From positions 868,001-932,000 of the forward strand of contig JAACMV010000002.1 of assembly GCA_010909725.1 (NCBI GenBank): DNA of 64,000 nt, in the 5' to 3' direction. Below the pieces are notes generated by a model. The model was not told the DNA's origin. It searched no databases and saw only the letters and a list, made by a program, of their open reading frames with translations. Source of the DNA: Picochlorum sp. 'celeri' (Eukaryota; Chlorophyta; Trebouxiophyceae). A program made the translations under genes and the position numbers. Below, piece by piece: positions 1 through 9,958 of this stretch (position 1 is its first letter; the number at the start of each line of letters is the position of its first letter).

Positions 1-472
1 ACTCCATAATCTCTGCCATATTCTGAAGCATCGTAAATGGCTGCATAATCCACACGGGAAGAATCACAAGACTCGTAATATCCTTGCCAAGATACTTTTT
101 GTAGTCGGTAAAAGCCTTTTGACGTTGCTGCATTGCAGTAGTATACATATACAATCAGGATGCCACCATCAGGAACAGACAAGCATCGATCGTAGACACA
201 CACGTACATCGCTCATATCCGTTTCAGCCTTGACTGGCTTCCCAGTCGTTGGGTCGATCACATTCAGTTCCTCATAGCCCATAAAACTACACCATCAGCC
301 CACACTGTGATTACATATACATATATATGAATCCATGTGTGTATAGAACGTACCTACTAACGGTCTGTGACGCATAATTCCACGCAGCCGCGCCCATGTT
401 CCATGCGGAAGACAAGAGACCTCCCTGCTCTGCCTCAGGAGCATTATTCGCTGTATTTGTATCATCAACCAT
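1..472 (-). CDS. Oxysterol-binding protein-related protein (ORP), N-terminal part, cut by left window edge
   Basis: ORPs move sterols and phosphoinositides between membranes at contact sites. Three exons can be read on the minus strand: 354-472, 208-286 and 1-127, joined through GTACGT donors and CAG/TAG acceptors that keep one frame. The start is the ATG at 472 (MVDDTNTANN). The last exon reads GKDITSLVILPVWIMQPF, which matches the conserved entry of the OSBP ligand-binding domain (family form: IGKDITS-LPVWIFEP). About 108 residues are visible and the rest lies left of base 1. No PH domain precedes the lipid-binding domain, so this is a short plant/Kes1-type ORP. Family assignment is firm; subfamily and ligand are unknown. 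Confidence 0.85.
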
Positions 473-493
473 TATTAAATGCTATCCAGTGTC

Positions 494-814
494 CTATAGA
501 GCGATTAATTGATGAAAAATTCGCAGTCTGAGTTGACGGATACCGTTGACACACACAGTGGACGGTAACGCAATCCCTGTCTTCGTCGTTTTCGTTTCTA
601 ATCCCAATATGTGACTATAAAAATAACTCTTTGTATCCAATATGGATGAATAATGAATGATACCGGTGCTGTGAATCCATGCGTTACATTCGGCTTCATC
701 TGCTACTCTTCCTGGAGCCAATTCATTCATATTGGGAGCAGCATTCAAGAGACGGAGAAGAAATACAAAGAGCAGAAAAATACAGGGTACATTCGTAAGA
801 ACTTTAAACATCAT
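494..814 (-). CDS. Possible small secreted protein (doubtful ORF)
   Basis: A 106-codon ORF opens with a good signal-peptide-like stretch (MMFKVLTNVPCIFLLFVFLL, then RLLNA). It lies only 27 nt downstream of the bZIP stop on the same strand and 21 nt from the ORP start codon. No family is recognised. It could equally be the 3' untranslated region of the bZIP gene plus the promoter of the ORP gene. Kept only because of the hydrophobic N-terminus. Confidence 0.22.
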   Translation of the reverse strand: MMFKVLTNVPCIFLLFVFLLRLLNAAPNMNELAPGRVADEAECNAWIHSTGIIHYSSILDTKSYFYSHILGLETKTTKTGIALPSTVCVNGIRQLRLRIFHQLIAL

Positions 815-841
815 CTGTGTGTGAGCATCTTTTTCTGCCTC

Positions 842-1513
842 TCAGGTGCTCCTCTTTTTCATGGATATGGCCTGCTGCTGTTGGCTTGTTTGTTCTTGAA
901 CAATGCGCTGCCATGTGATCAAGGTGGTGCAGGCAATTTCCAGCAAATGTTCATTCTGTTTCATCAGTTGCTCACGCTTGGACTCTAACTCTTGGATTGT
1001 TTCCTGCAGTACATAGACGTTGCTGAGGACGTGTCATCGTGCTCGGAGGGAGTCATCCACGTACCTCTCTTCGTTGACGAATCCGTCGGGCACACTCCCT
1101 GTTTGAGTGTCTCCTGCATCACATATAGATGGTAGACAGCCGTATGGAATGATGAGATGGAATCCAGTATATTGAAATGTCACTATTTTGATGACGTACC
1201 TGAGCTCTCGTCGATGCGATCGTGGCGACAGTGTGGTTCCTTTGCCCTGCATTGCCACAAGGCCATTGTCCATGAGATCCTCCCCAGCAGAGTAATAGGC
1301 ATCGCTGTCATGAGGATTGCCGTCCTCTGGTAGTTTCAAAGCATCCTTTTCTTCTTCTTCTGAATCATCACTGACATCATCAAAATCTGTGTATTTGACT
1401 CGTTTCCCTCGGAGGCGGTATTTGTTGGACTCTTCAGAGGTATCAGGGTTTCCAGCGTGGCGGTGGGATGGAGGGTTTCGAATGACTCCATCAGCCTCGA
1501 TATCTCCTTGCAT
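842..1513 (-). CDS. bZIP transcription factor (three exons)
   Basis: Joining 1200-1513, 1065-1113 and 842-1003 (introns of 86 and 61 nt, GTACGT donors, GCAG acceptors) gives a 174-residue protein. The 49-nt middle exon carries the basic region NRECARRIRQRR, with the diagnostic N-x7-R spacing. The zipper continues in the last exon with Leu at exactly the expected +10, +17 and +24 positions after that Arg. An acidic, Ser-rich stretch (residues 45-65, SDDSEEEE) precedes the DNA-binding region and could be an activation or CK2-phosphorylation segment. The upstream frame reaches 1576 but starts with TTG, so the ATG at 1513 is preferred. Glu and Gln fill the spaces around the zipper. Target genes are unknown. 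Confidence 0.88.
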
Positions 1514-1898
1514 TAGTCTACTATCTATCTTATTAATTTTATTGCTTTGTTTTGTATCCAAACGCGCCTGAATCAAGAGTTCAGGAGAAGGTTTGGGTTG
1601 TTGGAAATTTCAAAATGTGGGACTCGGAAACTTGGGCGATTCCATTCGCTTGCTGCTCGTTTCCCCTCAATTCATACCATATGTATGTAATTAGGTACGA
1701 AAGATTTGGACTTGCGGTATTGAATGTGCATTGGCAGGTATGAGGGTAGAACGACATGGGTGGGTTTTTAAATTCTTTATTTTCGGCATTGATAGTATGC
1801 CCACAGGGCTGATGGTGCTAGCACTCTGTGTAGACTCGTCTCCATCAATGTACTCCTTTTGTATTACATACGAGACATAAAATTCTCATCTGATGACA
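1514..1898. other. Spacer between bZIP (5' side) and SEC14 gene (3' side)
   Basis: About 385 bases that should hold the bZIP promoter and the 3' end of the SEC14-like gene, both read leftward. A 63-codon plus-strand ORF here has no recognisable features. I see no convincing gene or repeat. Confidence 0.5.
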
Positions 1899-4274
1899 TC
1901 ATGTAAAGCATAGAAGAATCAGACGAGCACACAGGAGCAACGCTGTCAAATAATACTCCACATATTCCATAAATTTCTTCTCCAAGGGTTCTTCTATTTC
2001 CTTGACATTGACCAGTGTCTTTGCCCACGAGACAGATGATTGCCTGGGCAGTGGATGGCTGCTAAGAGATCGACGGGGTGATTGTTGTTGACCAATGTCG
2101 GTATCAGAATTGTCTCGGCGAAGGCTTGGCTTTGCAGGACTAGCCTGCTTCTGTGACATGCATGGCATTGACTGCCTACTTCCTCGCAGGGGGAGCTCAA
2201 TCAGGCCACCTTTGATGGCATCCCTCGGTGATTCTATGCTGCAGAAACTCGTCTCTCTACTAAATCCTATATCTGAGTACAGAGTTGGGCTTATTGCTGT
2301 CTTGCTCGTGAGCTGTTTTGGAGTTTGCCAGAGGAAGGCAAGAATAAAATCCAGTCCACTCCATGGGTACATGCTCAGGTGGGATGCAAGGTCAAGAGAG
2401 TCAATCGAACTTGCCATGCTAAATAACCTTCCTCGCTGGTATAATGGTGTCGGCTGCAAAGCATGGCTATCAATCTTGGGATCAGACGTTTCTGGCGAGT
2501 CTTCTTCTTGCCTGAGACCTTGTCCAACATGTGGGGTATGGTACTGTTCTTCCTCGCCCTCTGTTGCCTTTGATGCTTCCGCATCTTCGTCCTCTGATTC
2601 CTGAGGATTACTTGTAGCCATACTTGGATCACTCATTCGAGATGATAGGCCTGCAGCAAATGAGCGGGATTTCTGTAGGCTTGCAAGAGTGACTGGCAGA
2701 GCATCATCAGAACTTGTTGTTTGAACAACCTTCTTCCTTGTTGTGGCATCTATTGAGGAAAGCACGGACGAGAGGATCATTCTTGACGTCAGAGACACAT
2801 CTACGATGAATGCCTTCTCGAGCCTCTCCGGATAATGGGTTGCCATGAATGCTGTGACTGATTTTGCTAATGAAGTGATTTGCCTTGAATTGGAAATAGC
2901 ATCCCATGTAGTGATTTCTCTACAATCCACAACAACCACAACTCTACCGTACGCACTATCCTTTGCAACTTTAGTCTCAATCCCTTTCTCCATCTGAGAC
3001 TTGATCGCTTCAGCGAATTTCGTCAATTGCTCTCCTCTTGTGCACAATTGAAGAGCTCTGCCCAAGCGCACCACAAGAACAGGATTTCCATTTGAATCTA
3101 CACCACGCCACGAAACAAGCCGCTCCCATCGTTTCAATCGCTCCTCTGAAAGTCTCTCGAAACTTGCCAAAGCATCGACAGTCTGTATGACTCGCCGAAT
3201 CGATTTCTCTACAACGGCTGCTCTCTCATCTGCATCCTCAGTCCCCAAGATACCACATGCTGCAGCAAACCTGAAGAATTCCTCCCCATCAAACCTCTCG
3301 GGCAATGAAATATCACAAGAATCCAAAATTCGTTTCATTTCTTTCACTTCGGGGTTGTATACAAGCGAAAACTCCTTCGTGCTCTCAGGATCCCTGCCTA
3401 ACTCTGCCCTCTCTGAGGACTTTAACTTTCTCATATCCACGTGAGATCGAATCCTATCTTCTATATCCCGTCTTCTCCGCATGACCCACTTGGTAGCTTC
3501 AAATAAAACTATAGACTTGGCCATCTCATCCACCTGTTCCATGACAACTCCCTGATGAGCCACTGAAAGCAACATACCAATGGAGAACAATCCTCCAGTT
3601 AGTCCCTCCACGATGCGAATCGGCAGCGGATGAATCTTCTTCTCTACAATAGCTAACAAAACAGCCCGTGTTATAACTGGAACGGTTAAAAAGGGGTTGT
3701 TCGAAAACAACATGCCAGCAATTCTGGACAAGAATCCTCCCCCACCCCCACTGTGTGACTGGCCATCCTCTTCTTCCTCTCCCTCCCCATTCTTTGCTTT
3801 CTCTCTCTCCTTGGCAACAGTACCATCCGCTTTAATATCTAAAGATTCTATTCCAGGGAGCAAATGCGTCCTCACTTGCTCAAAGTGTGGTTCCACATCT
3901 GAATCACTATCAGAGTAGGCCACCACCCTCACTTTTGCTGCCTTCCCCTCCTCATCACCATCGTCTTCCTTCCTCAACTGCCCTAATATCCCACCCAAAC
4001 CTTTCTTCTCCTTGCCCTCCTCATTTTGCTCTTTCCCAGCATCCTTTTTCTGGTCCAGCTTGTCGTTCTGCTGCTGACTATACCGTTTCACAGCCCTGCA
4101 CACAAACCCGAACACCCATGAACGTCCTACTCTTGGATTAAGACATCCAATTAAAAACGATACGGCGCTATCGCAGCGGCCCAGATGCCACGAGAAAGCA
4201 CCTCAAAGCCGTTCAGTCTTGGAACTCTACACGTACAATGTGTTCCCGGCATCATCCCCTCTACCACCATCCAT
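1899..4274 (-). CDS. SEC14-like (CRAL-TRIO) lipid-transfer protein with C-terminal membrane anchor
   Basis: SEC14/CRAL-TRIO proteins bind phosphatidylinositol or other hydrophobic ligands. The CRAL-TRIO core lies at about residues 340-480 and includes the family-typical HYPERLEKAFIVDV strand. An acidic, low-complexity N-terminus, a hydrophobic patch (residues 145-180) and a long Ser-rich linker flank it. The last 25 residues (YYLTALLLCARLILLCF) look like a tail anchor. The long reading frame lacks a good ATG: its apparent start at 4115 is a GTG. A 38-nt first exon (4237-4274, ATG at 4274, donor GTACGT) splices to the acceptor at 4096 and keeps the frame, giving MDGGRGDDAGNTL-AVKRYS. Total about 744 residues. 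Ligand unknown. Confidence 0.8.
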
Positions 4275-4552
4275 GCTATCAATCTATTCTAAAAACCGAT
4301 GACAATGTCCTCAAGCCATACGCGTGTGAAAAAAGAATCCTTGCAAAACTCTCACTACCACCAGTTCCCACACGCCAGTCTCTCTGGACACACCACACTG
4401 CTCTGTCTATCTCCCTCTCCCTCTCTCTCTAAAAGGTTTCAATTTCAACTCTACAGAGTTTGTCCATGCTCGGCGAGGACGTCAGTCTATGAGCGTGTAA
4501 GGCAATTACACAACGACGCCTTCCTTGTTTAAGGAGATTAGATACCCTGCTC

Positions 4553-5470
4553 ATGGCCAAGGGTGGCCATTGCCACACCCATTTCTCTACAAAGAATTCC
4601 AACCATTCTTCAAGAACCATGTCATTTGCTAGCTGTTCACGCATGCAGACAGCCTCGTGCTGCTCAACCTCGTCGTGTGGTGCTGGAGGTGGAGCAGCCA
4701 GATACTACGACAATCACCACAGACACAGCCAAAGAGTAGCATTTATTGGTAAAAATATCATTACTGTGTCGTATATGGGAAGAGCCAGTACAGGGAGGAG
4801 AGACCCAGTGACCAGACTGGTGACATGCATGGCGCACCCGAGACGAATGGCGCGAGTGTCGAAGCAGATTGAGAGGGAAATAGGTGCATTGTTCGTTTCT
4901 GATAAGGTTGTTCAAGAAGCAATTTGTCCAGAGAGGAAGCGTGGGATTGATGACGGTTTGTCGGCGTTGGCGTCGGTGACGGAGGTGGAAGTGTCCAATG
5001 ACTTGCAAGTCGCCAAGGTCTACCTCTCCATCTATAGCGATGCGGCGGGGAAAGCGATGGCGTTGCGTGGGTTACAGAGATTGGAAGGATATGTTCGAAA
5101 GCATATTGGGAGACAGATACGACTCAGACTGACCCCTGAGATTAGGTTTATTCTGGATGACTCTATTGAACGGAGTGAGCGGGTGCTGAGCTTGTTGAAG
5201 CAGGTTGAGAGGATCAAGTCTGGGAATGAACCCCCTCCTCCCTTGGTGTTGCCCTATGATGAGGAAGAAGATGATATTATTCTTCACCAAGAAGCGCCTA
5301 TTTCTGGGGTTGACTTGGGATTTTATGATGATGATGAGCAAGAGGCTGTGGAAGACCAAGGTGATGTGTCCCTGTCTGATTCTGATGTGCAAGAAATGCT
5401 CATGTTTTTCAAACAGGATGCTTCAGAACGAACATCTTCTCGGAATAAAAAATATAGAAAGAAGAATTAG
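4553..5470 (+). CDS. rbfA: Ribosome-binding factor A (RbfA), organelle-targeted
   Basis: RbfA binds the small ribosomal subunit near the 16S rRNA 5' helix and helps its maturation. Residues ~99-210 match the bacterial family: ARVSKQIEREIGALFVSDKV at the start, VTEVEVSNDLQVAKVYLSIY in the middle, RHIGRQIRLRLTPEI-type end (here KHIGRQIRLRLTPEIRFILD) followed by the S-R-LL helix. About 95 extra N-terminal residues rich in Ser, Arg, Cys and His look like a plastid or mitochondrial transit peptide; the acidic C-terminal 80 residues are extra. The ATG at 4553 is used, with an alternative at 4619. It converges with the HU-like gene. Plastid location is likely but inferred. Confidence 0.88.
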   Translation: MAKGGHCHTHFSTKNSNHSSRTMSFASCSRMQTASCCSTSSCGAGGGAARYYDNHHRHSQRVAFIGKNIITVSYMGRASTGRRDPVTRLVTCMAHPRRMARVSKQIEREIGALFVSDKVVQEAICPERKRGIDDGLSALASVTEVEVSNDLQVAKVYLSIYSDAAGKAMALRGLQRLEGYVRKHIGRQIRLRLTPEIRFILDDSIERSERVLSLLKQVERIKSGNEPPPPLVLPYDEEEDDIILHQEAPISGVDLGFYDDDEQEAVEDQGDVSLSDSDVQEMLMFFKQDASERTSSRNKKYRKKN

Positions 5471-5555
5471 ATATACCTGAGAGCAGTGGGGAAATTTTTG
5501 CCCAAGATGTGTACTGTACAGCACGCATTCGTTCATTCATTTGCTTGTTCATGTA

Positions 5556-5990
5556 TTATTCTTCTATATCAGTCGTAGATTGCATTTTCTGCTCTTGATA
5601 CCGCCCCTTCACCGCCGTTTTGAATCCCTGTGATGCTTTGAATGAAACAGATGCGGTTTCTGGGATGAACATGGCCTCCCCTGTTGCAGGGTTCCTGCCC
5701 TGTCGAGCACGCCGAACAGTTCTCTCGAATGATCCAAACCCAGTCACGGATACTTTATCTCCATTACTAACAGCCGCCATGATGGAATCAAACATGGAAT
5801 CCACAACGATTTTCGACGTTTCCTTTGTCAGCTGACACTTTTGAGAGACTATATTGACCAAATCCTGCTTTCCTAAATCAGCCCGAACTGATACCTGAGA
5901 ATATCTTCTAATTATTACTCGACCCATCCGTCCCATCTTTGAATGAAACAACACCCTGTGTGGGCGAATTCGAGAGACAAGACTGGTCAT
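5556..5990 (-). CDS. HU/IHF-family DNA-binding protein, probably organellar nucleoid protein
   Basis: HU proteins are small dimeric DNA-bending proteins that compact bacterial and plastid nucleoids. The mature part follows the HU pattern: LGKQDLVNIVSQKCQLTK, then VDSMFDSIMAAVSNGDKVSVTGFGSFE, then RQGRNPATGEAMFIP (the DNA-intercalating beta-arm motif GRNPATG) and KASQGFKTAVKGR. The ATG at 5990 is chosen because it leaves a basic, acid-free leader typical of an organelle transit peptide and a 91-nt spacer to the BTB-Kelch stop; the frame extends to 6101 but that would leave almost no promoter. A short C-terminal tail follows the HU fold. Nuclear location implies transfer from the endosymbiont. 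Confidence 0.9.
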   Translation of the reverse strand: MTSLVSRIRPHRVLFHSKMGRMGRVIIRRYSQVSVRADLGKQDLVNIVSQKCQLTKETSKIVVDSMFDSIMAAVSNGDKVSVTGFGSFERTVRRARQGRNPATGEAMFIPETASVSFKASQGFKTAVKGRYQEQKMQSTTDIEE

Positions 5991-6081
5991 GGAAATTGTC
6001 TTTTCTTTTTTTGAATGCTTTTCCGTATTCTTTACACAAGACGTTTTCGCAACAACAATATATAAGAATCGATATGTATTA

Positions 6082-8049
6082 TTAAAAAGAAGCGAGAGCA
6101 AGGTTGGCTCTTGGGATATTCATTGATGAATAGCATTGGTTCCAGCTATTTGTTCGGATGGAATACCAAAACATTCGATTCGTTTCAGATCCATCATACC
6201 CTACTCTCCCCCCGGCAATGAATGTAGACTCATTGTTCAACACGCATGATGCTGCACTGCTGATTGTCTCTGGAAGAGATTCGAATTGTCTCCATTTCCC
6301 TGCACGAGGATCATACGCTTCTACTGTACATAGCCTTGTTCTATTACCATCCAAGCCTCCAATCACAATGATGTTTCCCCTGATTGTCGTCACAGTAGCA
6401 TATTTCCTCGGTACAGACATCCGTGCGCTCGATACAAACCATGCATCTCGTTCTGGTTCGTACCATTCCATGGTATCATGTGTCTGGCGAAGGCTCTGTC
6501 CTCCAATACACCAGATTCTTCCGTATACAGCGCATGCATCCAGCGAAGCTCGATAATGATTCATTGGGGCAAGTTTCTTCCAAGTACCCGTTGAAGATTC
6601 AAAGCATTCGTTCAAATTCCCTGGATGTCTATCCTTTCCTTGAGTGGCTCGTCCACCCAACACAAACACATCATTTCCAAGAGAGACGCACGCAGAGTTG
6701 ACTCTTGGAGTGTATGCAGAATCATTCTGATGTACATGCCATTGGCTTTCTTCTGGCATATACTGCAGGAGAGACGCGCCAGCAAACTTGCCTGCAATGT
6801 ATATTTGGCCATTGGCACATTTACATGCATGCCCAAAAGAGCATTCAAGAGGCATATCTGGGCCTCGTGACCATGTTTCTGATACAACATCATAAATCTC
6901 AGTTGATCGTAATGACTGCCATGCATTGCAAATGCCGCCAGATGCAATCAATTGGGTCTCCCCCCAATATTCACGATGAATCTGGCCATTTTCATCTTCA
7001 TGCATTCCATACACACGTTTGTACGAGTATGTCATGCTAGGATCAGACGATGACACAAGAGACCCTTGAATATACTGTCGAACGTGTTCAATGAGTTCAT
7101 CTTGGACGAGCGGCTCTTTTCCTTCTTCCTGCGTCTTCAGGTCTTTCAGCAATTGACATGCCATGTCAAGCTCATCAGAGTAAAACACAATTTCACTCCG
7201 ATCAAGTAAGTACACAACATCATCTTTTTTATCCATGGAATCTCTTGCCCAGAGAATTGCAGCAGACAACGCATCTGCTTCTCTGTACAGGCAGGATGAT
7301 CCAGCCCGAACTGACAAGGCATCCAGCATGAAATCCCTTGACAACACACACAACGACCTCGCCCCTTCTACTGATCTCAATAAACTGCCCAAATTATCCT
7401 TTAAAAACATTTTAGCGGCAATATATACATCGACGCAGTCATATCGCTCCGCCAACAGGAGAATGTCAATGACATTCCCTACATGCATCTTGGCTCGCAG
7501 ATAGTCAGATGACACCTCCATAACAGTCTGAACTGATAAATACGACGCCGCCCCAAGAAGCTTTGGAACTTTGGTAGATGCATCCTTCTGAATAATGTTC
7601 TCCTCCAAAAACGCACACCGCGCCGCACTCGTATCAGGCAGCCTACTGTACACAATCTTTAAAAGCATGTGCAGGGTTGCTCCATCCACATGTTCAACAT
7701 GCACACAAGACCGTGCATTCTCAATCATATTGGAGCTCGCCCCTGCAAACATGGCTCTAAAATATGGACTATGCGCTGCCAAAACCACCTTGTGTGCCGA
7801 GATGCACGTCCCATCACTCGTAAGCAGGTCTACATCCACCAGAGACTGACTCTCAAAGAGGTCCATAAACCCCAAAGATTCATCATGCCGCTCAGACACA
7901 GTATGGCAGGGTTCTCCACATTTCATAACATCTTCTGAATATGTCATGGTATCCGTTGCAGAAGCCATGCGCTGTTCTCCCTCCAGCGGTGCCATAGATT
8001 CCCGTGGAAGAAAATCACGAGACGACACCGAACCAAACCTTTGCTCCAT
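6082..8049 (-). CDS. BTB-BACK-Kelch protein, likely CUL3 ubiquitin-ligase adaptor
   Basis: The 655-residue protein has a BTB domain at ~65-165 (VDVDLLTSDGTCISAHKVVL, HSPYFRAMFAG), a BACK region at ~175-290 (ERYDCVDVYIAAKMFLKDNL) and Kelch repeats at ~365-655, each with the paired Gly motif and spaced Tyr/Trp (YIAGKFAG, FVLGGRATQGK, WCIGGQSL, IVIGGLDGN, FIAGGRVG). Such proteins bind CUL3 through BTB-BACK and present substrates through the Kelch propeller. Full three-part BTB-BACK-Kelch proteins are common in animals and much rarer in plants, where F-box Kelch proteins prevail. The start at 8049 has a TATA motif 24 bases upstream. Substrate unknown. Confidence 0.88.
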   Translation of the reverse strand: MEQRFGSVSSRDFLPRESMAPLEGEQRMASATDTMTYSEDVMKCGEPCHTVSERHDESLGFMDLFESQSLVDVDLLTSDGTCISAHKVVLAAHSPYFRAMFAGASSNMIENARSCVHVEHVDGATLHMLLKIVYSRLPDTSAARCAFLEENIIQKDASTKVPKLLGAASYLSVQTVMEVSSDYLRAKMHVGNVIDILLLAERYDCVDVYIAAKMFLKDNLGSLLRSVEGARSLCVLSRDFMLDALSVRAGSSCLYREADALSAAILWARDSMDKKDDVVYLLDRSEIVFYSDELDMACQLLKDLKTQEEGKEPLVQDELIEHVRQYIQGSLVSSSDPSMTYSYKRVYGMHEDENGQIHREYWGETQLIASGGICNAWQSLRSTEIYDVVSETWSRGPDMPLECSFGHACKCANGQIYIAGKFAGASLLQYMPEESQWHVHQNDSAYTPRVNSACVSLGNDVFVLGGRATQGKDRHPGNLNECFESSTGTWKKLAPMNHYRASLDACAVYGRIWCIGGQSLRQTHDTMEWYEPERDAWFVSSARMSVPRKYATVTTIRGNIIVIGGLDGNRTRLCTVEAYDPRAGKWRQFESLPETISSAASCVLNNESTFIAGGRVGYDGSETNRMFWYSIRTNSWNQCYSSMNIPRANLALASF

Positions 8050-8072
8050 CCCTACACTGCTCCTATGGAATT

Positions 8073-8080
8073 TATTTATA
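8073..8080 (-). promoter_or_regulatory. TATA box of BTB-Kelch gene
   Basis: TATAAATA on the minus strand, 24 bases before the start codon at 8049. This position implies a very short 5' leader or a start codon close to the transcription start. Confidence 0.5.
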
Positions 8081-8652
8081 CATCTCTATCTTAAAAATAA
8101 CAGAGTTTGTTGTAAAGAAGATGGATGGATGGATGAGTCCAACCCATTTCAAATTCTCCAACACAGATCAACGCATTCAACACTGCCCGCCCGAGTAGCA
8201 CCAAGGCGCCCTCCATCCATCTCTCTCTCTCTAGAGAGGTGGATCTCCCATGCAGTCCAGGTATCTATACGACATCAGGGATCTTCTTCTTTATTGGTTG
8301 TTGGCAATGCTGATGAATGCATCAGCCTTGCTATTCCCTCTTCTTCTTCTTCTTTCTCGTCTTCTCTGGGGAGGCTGTTGATGGGTCAACTATGATAATA
8401 ATATCCTCGGAGTTTCCAAGAATGCCGCTCCGAGAATATGATTCCGAGAATACCACTGATATCTTCTTCTTTGATGTCATTGTCTAGGGTATGGCCTCAT
8501 ACATGCTTTCAAAACTCTTGGAATCTTGTACATTGTGAGTACAGGGTACCCACACGGTCTCAGCATGTGGGTTCATGCACAGAGAAGAGAAACACGTTTA
8601 CAGCTTGGAAGAAACCGTACTTTGTTAGGCTGGGTCGCCATCATATACAACA
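8081..8652. other. Divergent spacer with splice-site-like signals, possible small unresolved gene
   Basis: About 570 bases between the BTB-Kelch and phosphoesterase starts. It holds a TTC/TCT pyrimidine tract (8331-8365) and three copies of a CTCGGA/TCCGAGAATA-like motif (8403-8455). On the plus strand a strong acceptor (TCATTGTCTAG, ending 8488) is followed by a short open stretch and a GTGAGT donor near 8536, then a CACAG acceptor near 8581. This could be a small spliced gene or upstream exons, but several frames look equally plausible and I could not resolve one. Confidence 0.3.
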
Positions 8653-9921
8653 ATGCGTGTGATTTTGTTCTTGTTGTGCATGCTGTATGTAGCAAGGTGT
8701 CATACGATGCGTTTCCGGGATGATGGGTCTTTTACGCTTGTGGTGTTTTCTGACTTGCATTATGGGGAAGGTGCTGACCTGGATGCAAAGAATGATGCAT
8801 TGCAAAAGGCTGTATTGGATTCGGAACGGCCTGATTTGATTATATATTTGGGGGATCTTGTCAGTGGATGGCGCGGAGGATCGGATGGGTGGATGGAGGG
8901 GATGATGGAGAGGATTCTTGCATACCCAAATTCCCAAGGATACTCGCATGCCATGTTGTTGGGGAATCATGATGATGAAGCGGATTTATCGAGGCGAGAA
9001 ATTTTGAATATGGATGTATTGCTGAGTGGAGATTTGTCGTTTACTCGGAGCGGGCCCTTTGGTATTACGGGAGCAAGCAATTACCACGTGGATGTGCTTT
9101 CCAGCACAGGAGATGGCTCTGTGATGAGCAGACTATGGTTCTTTGACAGCATGAATAGGGGGTGTGAGGGGAATGGCGCGTCATGGGGATGTGTCGGAAA
9201 GGATACTGTAGAATGGATGGATAGAATATCGCGTGAGTTGGATCCAGTGGATCAGTCTGTTGCATTTCTCCACATCCCACTGCCAGAGCACCGGTTGGCC
9301 TGGGGTGATCGCCGAACTGTTGGAGTACGGCAAGAAGACTCTGCGTGCCCAGTTGTCAACACAGGACTCGCGAAACAGCTTTTGAAATCCAATATATCAA
9401 TGGTTGTGAGCGGACATGACCACCAAAACGACTTTTTGGGTAATATATACCTCAGTGCTGAAGCCATACAGACCCAAATTAATAATAGCAGCTCTACAGG
9501 TGATTTCCAACCAGGTGCAGGATCTCCCGGGTATGGAGATGTACCGATGATGATGGCATACTCACGTAAAAGCGGATATGGATCATATGGGCCGGGAGAT
9601 ATCACTCGAGGAGCTCGTGTCATTAGATTATGGGATGAGAATGCCCCAGCGTCGATACAGAAGGAGAGCAGAATGGCGTCTGGCATCTACCCCTTCTTGT
9701 CATGGGGATATCCTCCCCAGTACCTTCACAATGGCCCTATTCGGTTAATGGAGACGTGGATAACGAATGCTGTCGGAAACAGAGAAGTGCAAACAAGGCC
9801 ATATCAAAAGTACCAGGTTCAACCCGAGTGCTACAATGCAGCACCTGGAAAGGAAGTATGGATTGGTCTGAGCATCCTTGTGTACTGTCTATGCATGCAT
9901 GCTGAGACATTTAGGTTTTGA
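8653..9921 (+). CDS. Secreted metallophosphoesterase, purple acid phosphatase 29/DCR2-like
   Basis: Calcineurin-like phosphoesterases use a two-metal centre to hydrolyse phosphate esters. All metal-binding motifs are visible in order: FSDLHYG (D-x-H), YLGDLVSGW (GD), GNHDDE, FLHIPLPEH and SGHDHQND (GHDH). This arrangement and the order match plant PAP28/29 and yeast Dcr2. An N-terminal signal peptide (MRVILFLLCMLYVARC) and Asn-glycosylation sites (NIS, NNS) indicate the secretory pathway; a short hydrophobic stretch close to the C-terminus (IGLSILVYCLCM) could be a membrane or GPI signal. A role in phosphate scavenging is inference. The ATG at 8653 is the only start that gives the signal peptide. 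Confidence 0.87.
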   Translation: MRVILFLLCMLYVARCHTMRFRDDGSFTLVVFSDLHYGEGADLDAKNDALQKAVLDSERPDLIIYLGDLVSGWRGGSDGWMEGMMERILAYPNSQGYSHAMLLGNHDDEADLSRREILNMDVLLSGDLSFTRSGPFGITGASNYHVDVLSSTGDGSVMSRLWFFDSMNRGCEGNGASWGCVGKDTVEWMDRISRELDPVDQSVAFLHIPLPEHRLAWGDRRTVGVRQEDSACPVVNTGLAKQLLKSNISMVVSGHDHQNDFLGNIYLSAEAIQTQINNSSSTGDFQPGAGSPGYGDVPMMMAYSRKSGYGSYGPGDITRGARVIRLWDENAPASIQKESRMASGIYPFLSWGYPPQYLHNGPIRLMETWITNAVGNREVQTRPYQKYQVQPECYNAAPGKEVWIGLSILVYCLCMHAETFRF

Positions 9922-9958
9922 ATATTTTTACATTTAATACAGATTCTGAATCGATCCG

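Noticed and set aside
2095..2604. 169-codon plus-strand frame
   Set aside because: Antisense to the Ser-rich linker of the SEC14-like gene; Ser-rich coding text often leaves the opposite strand open.
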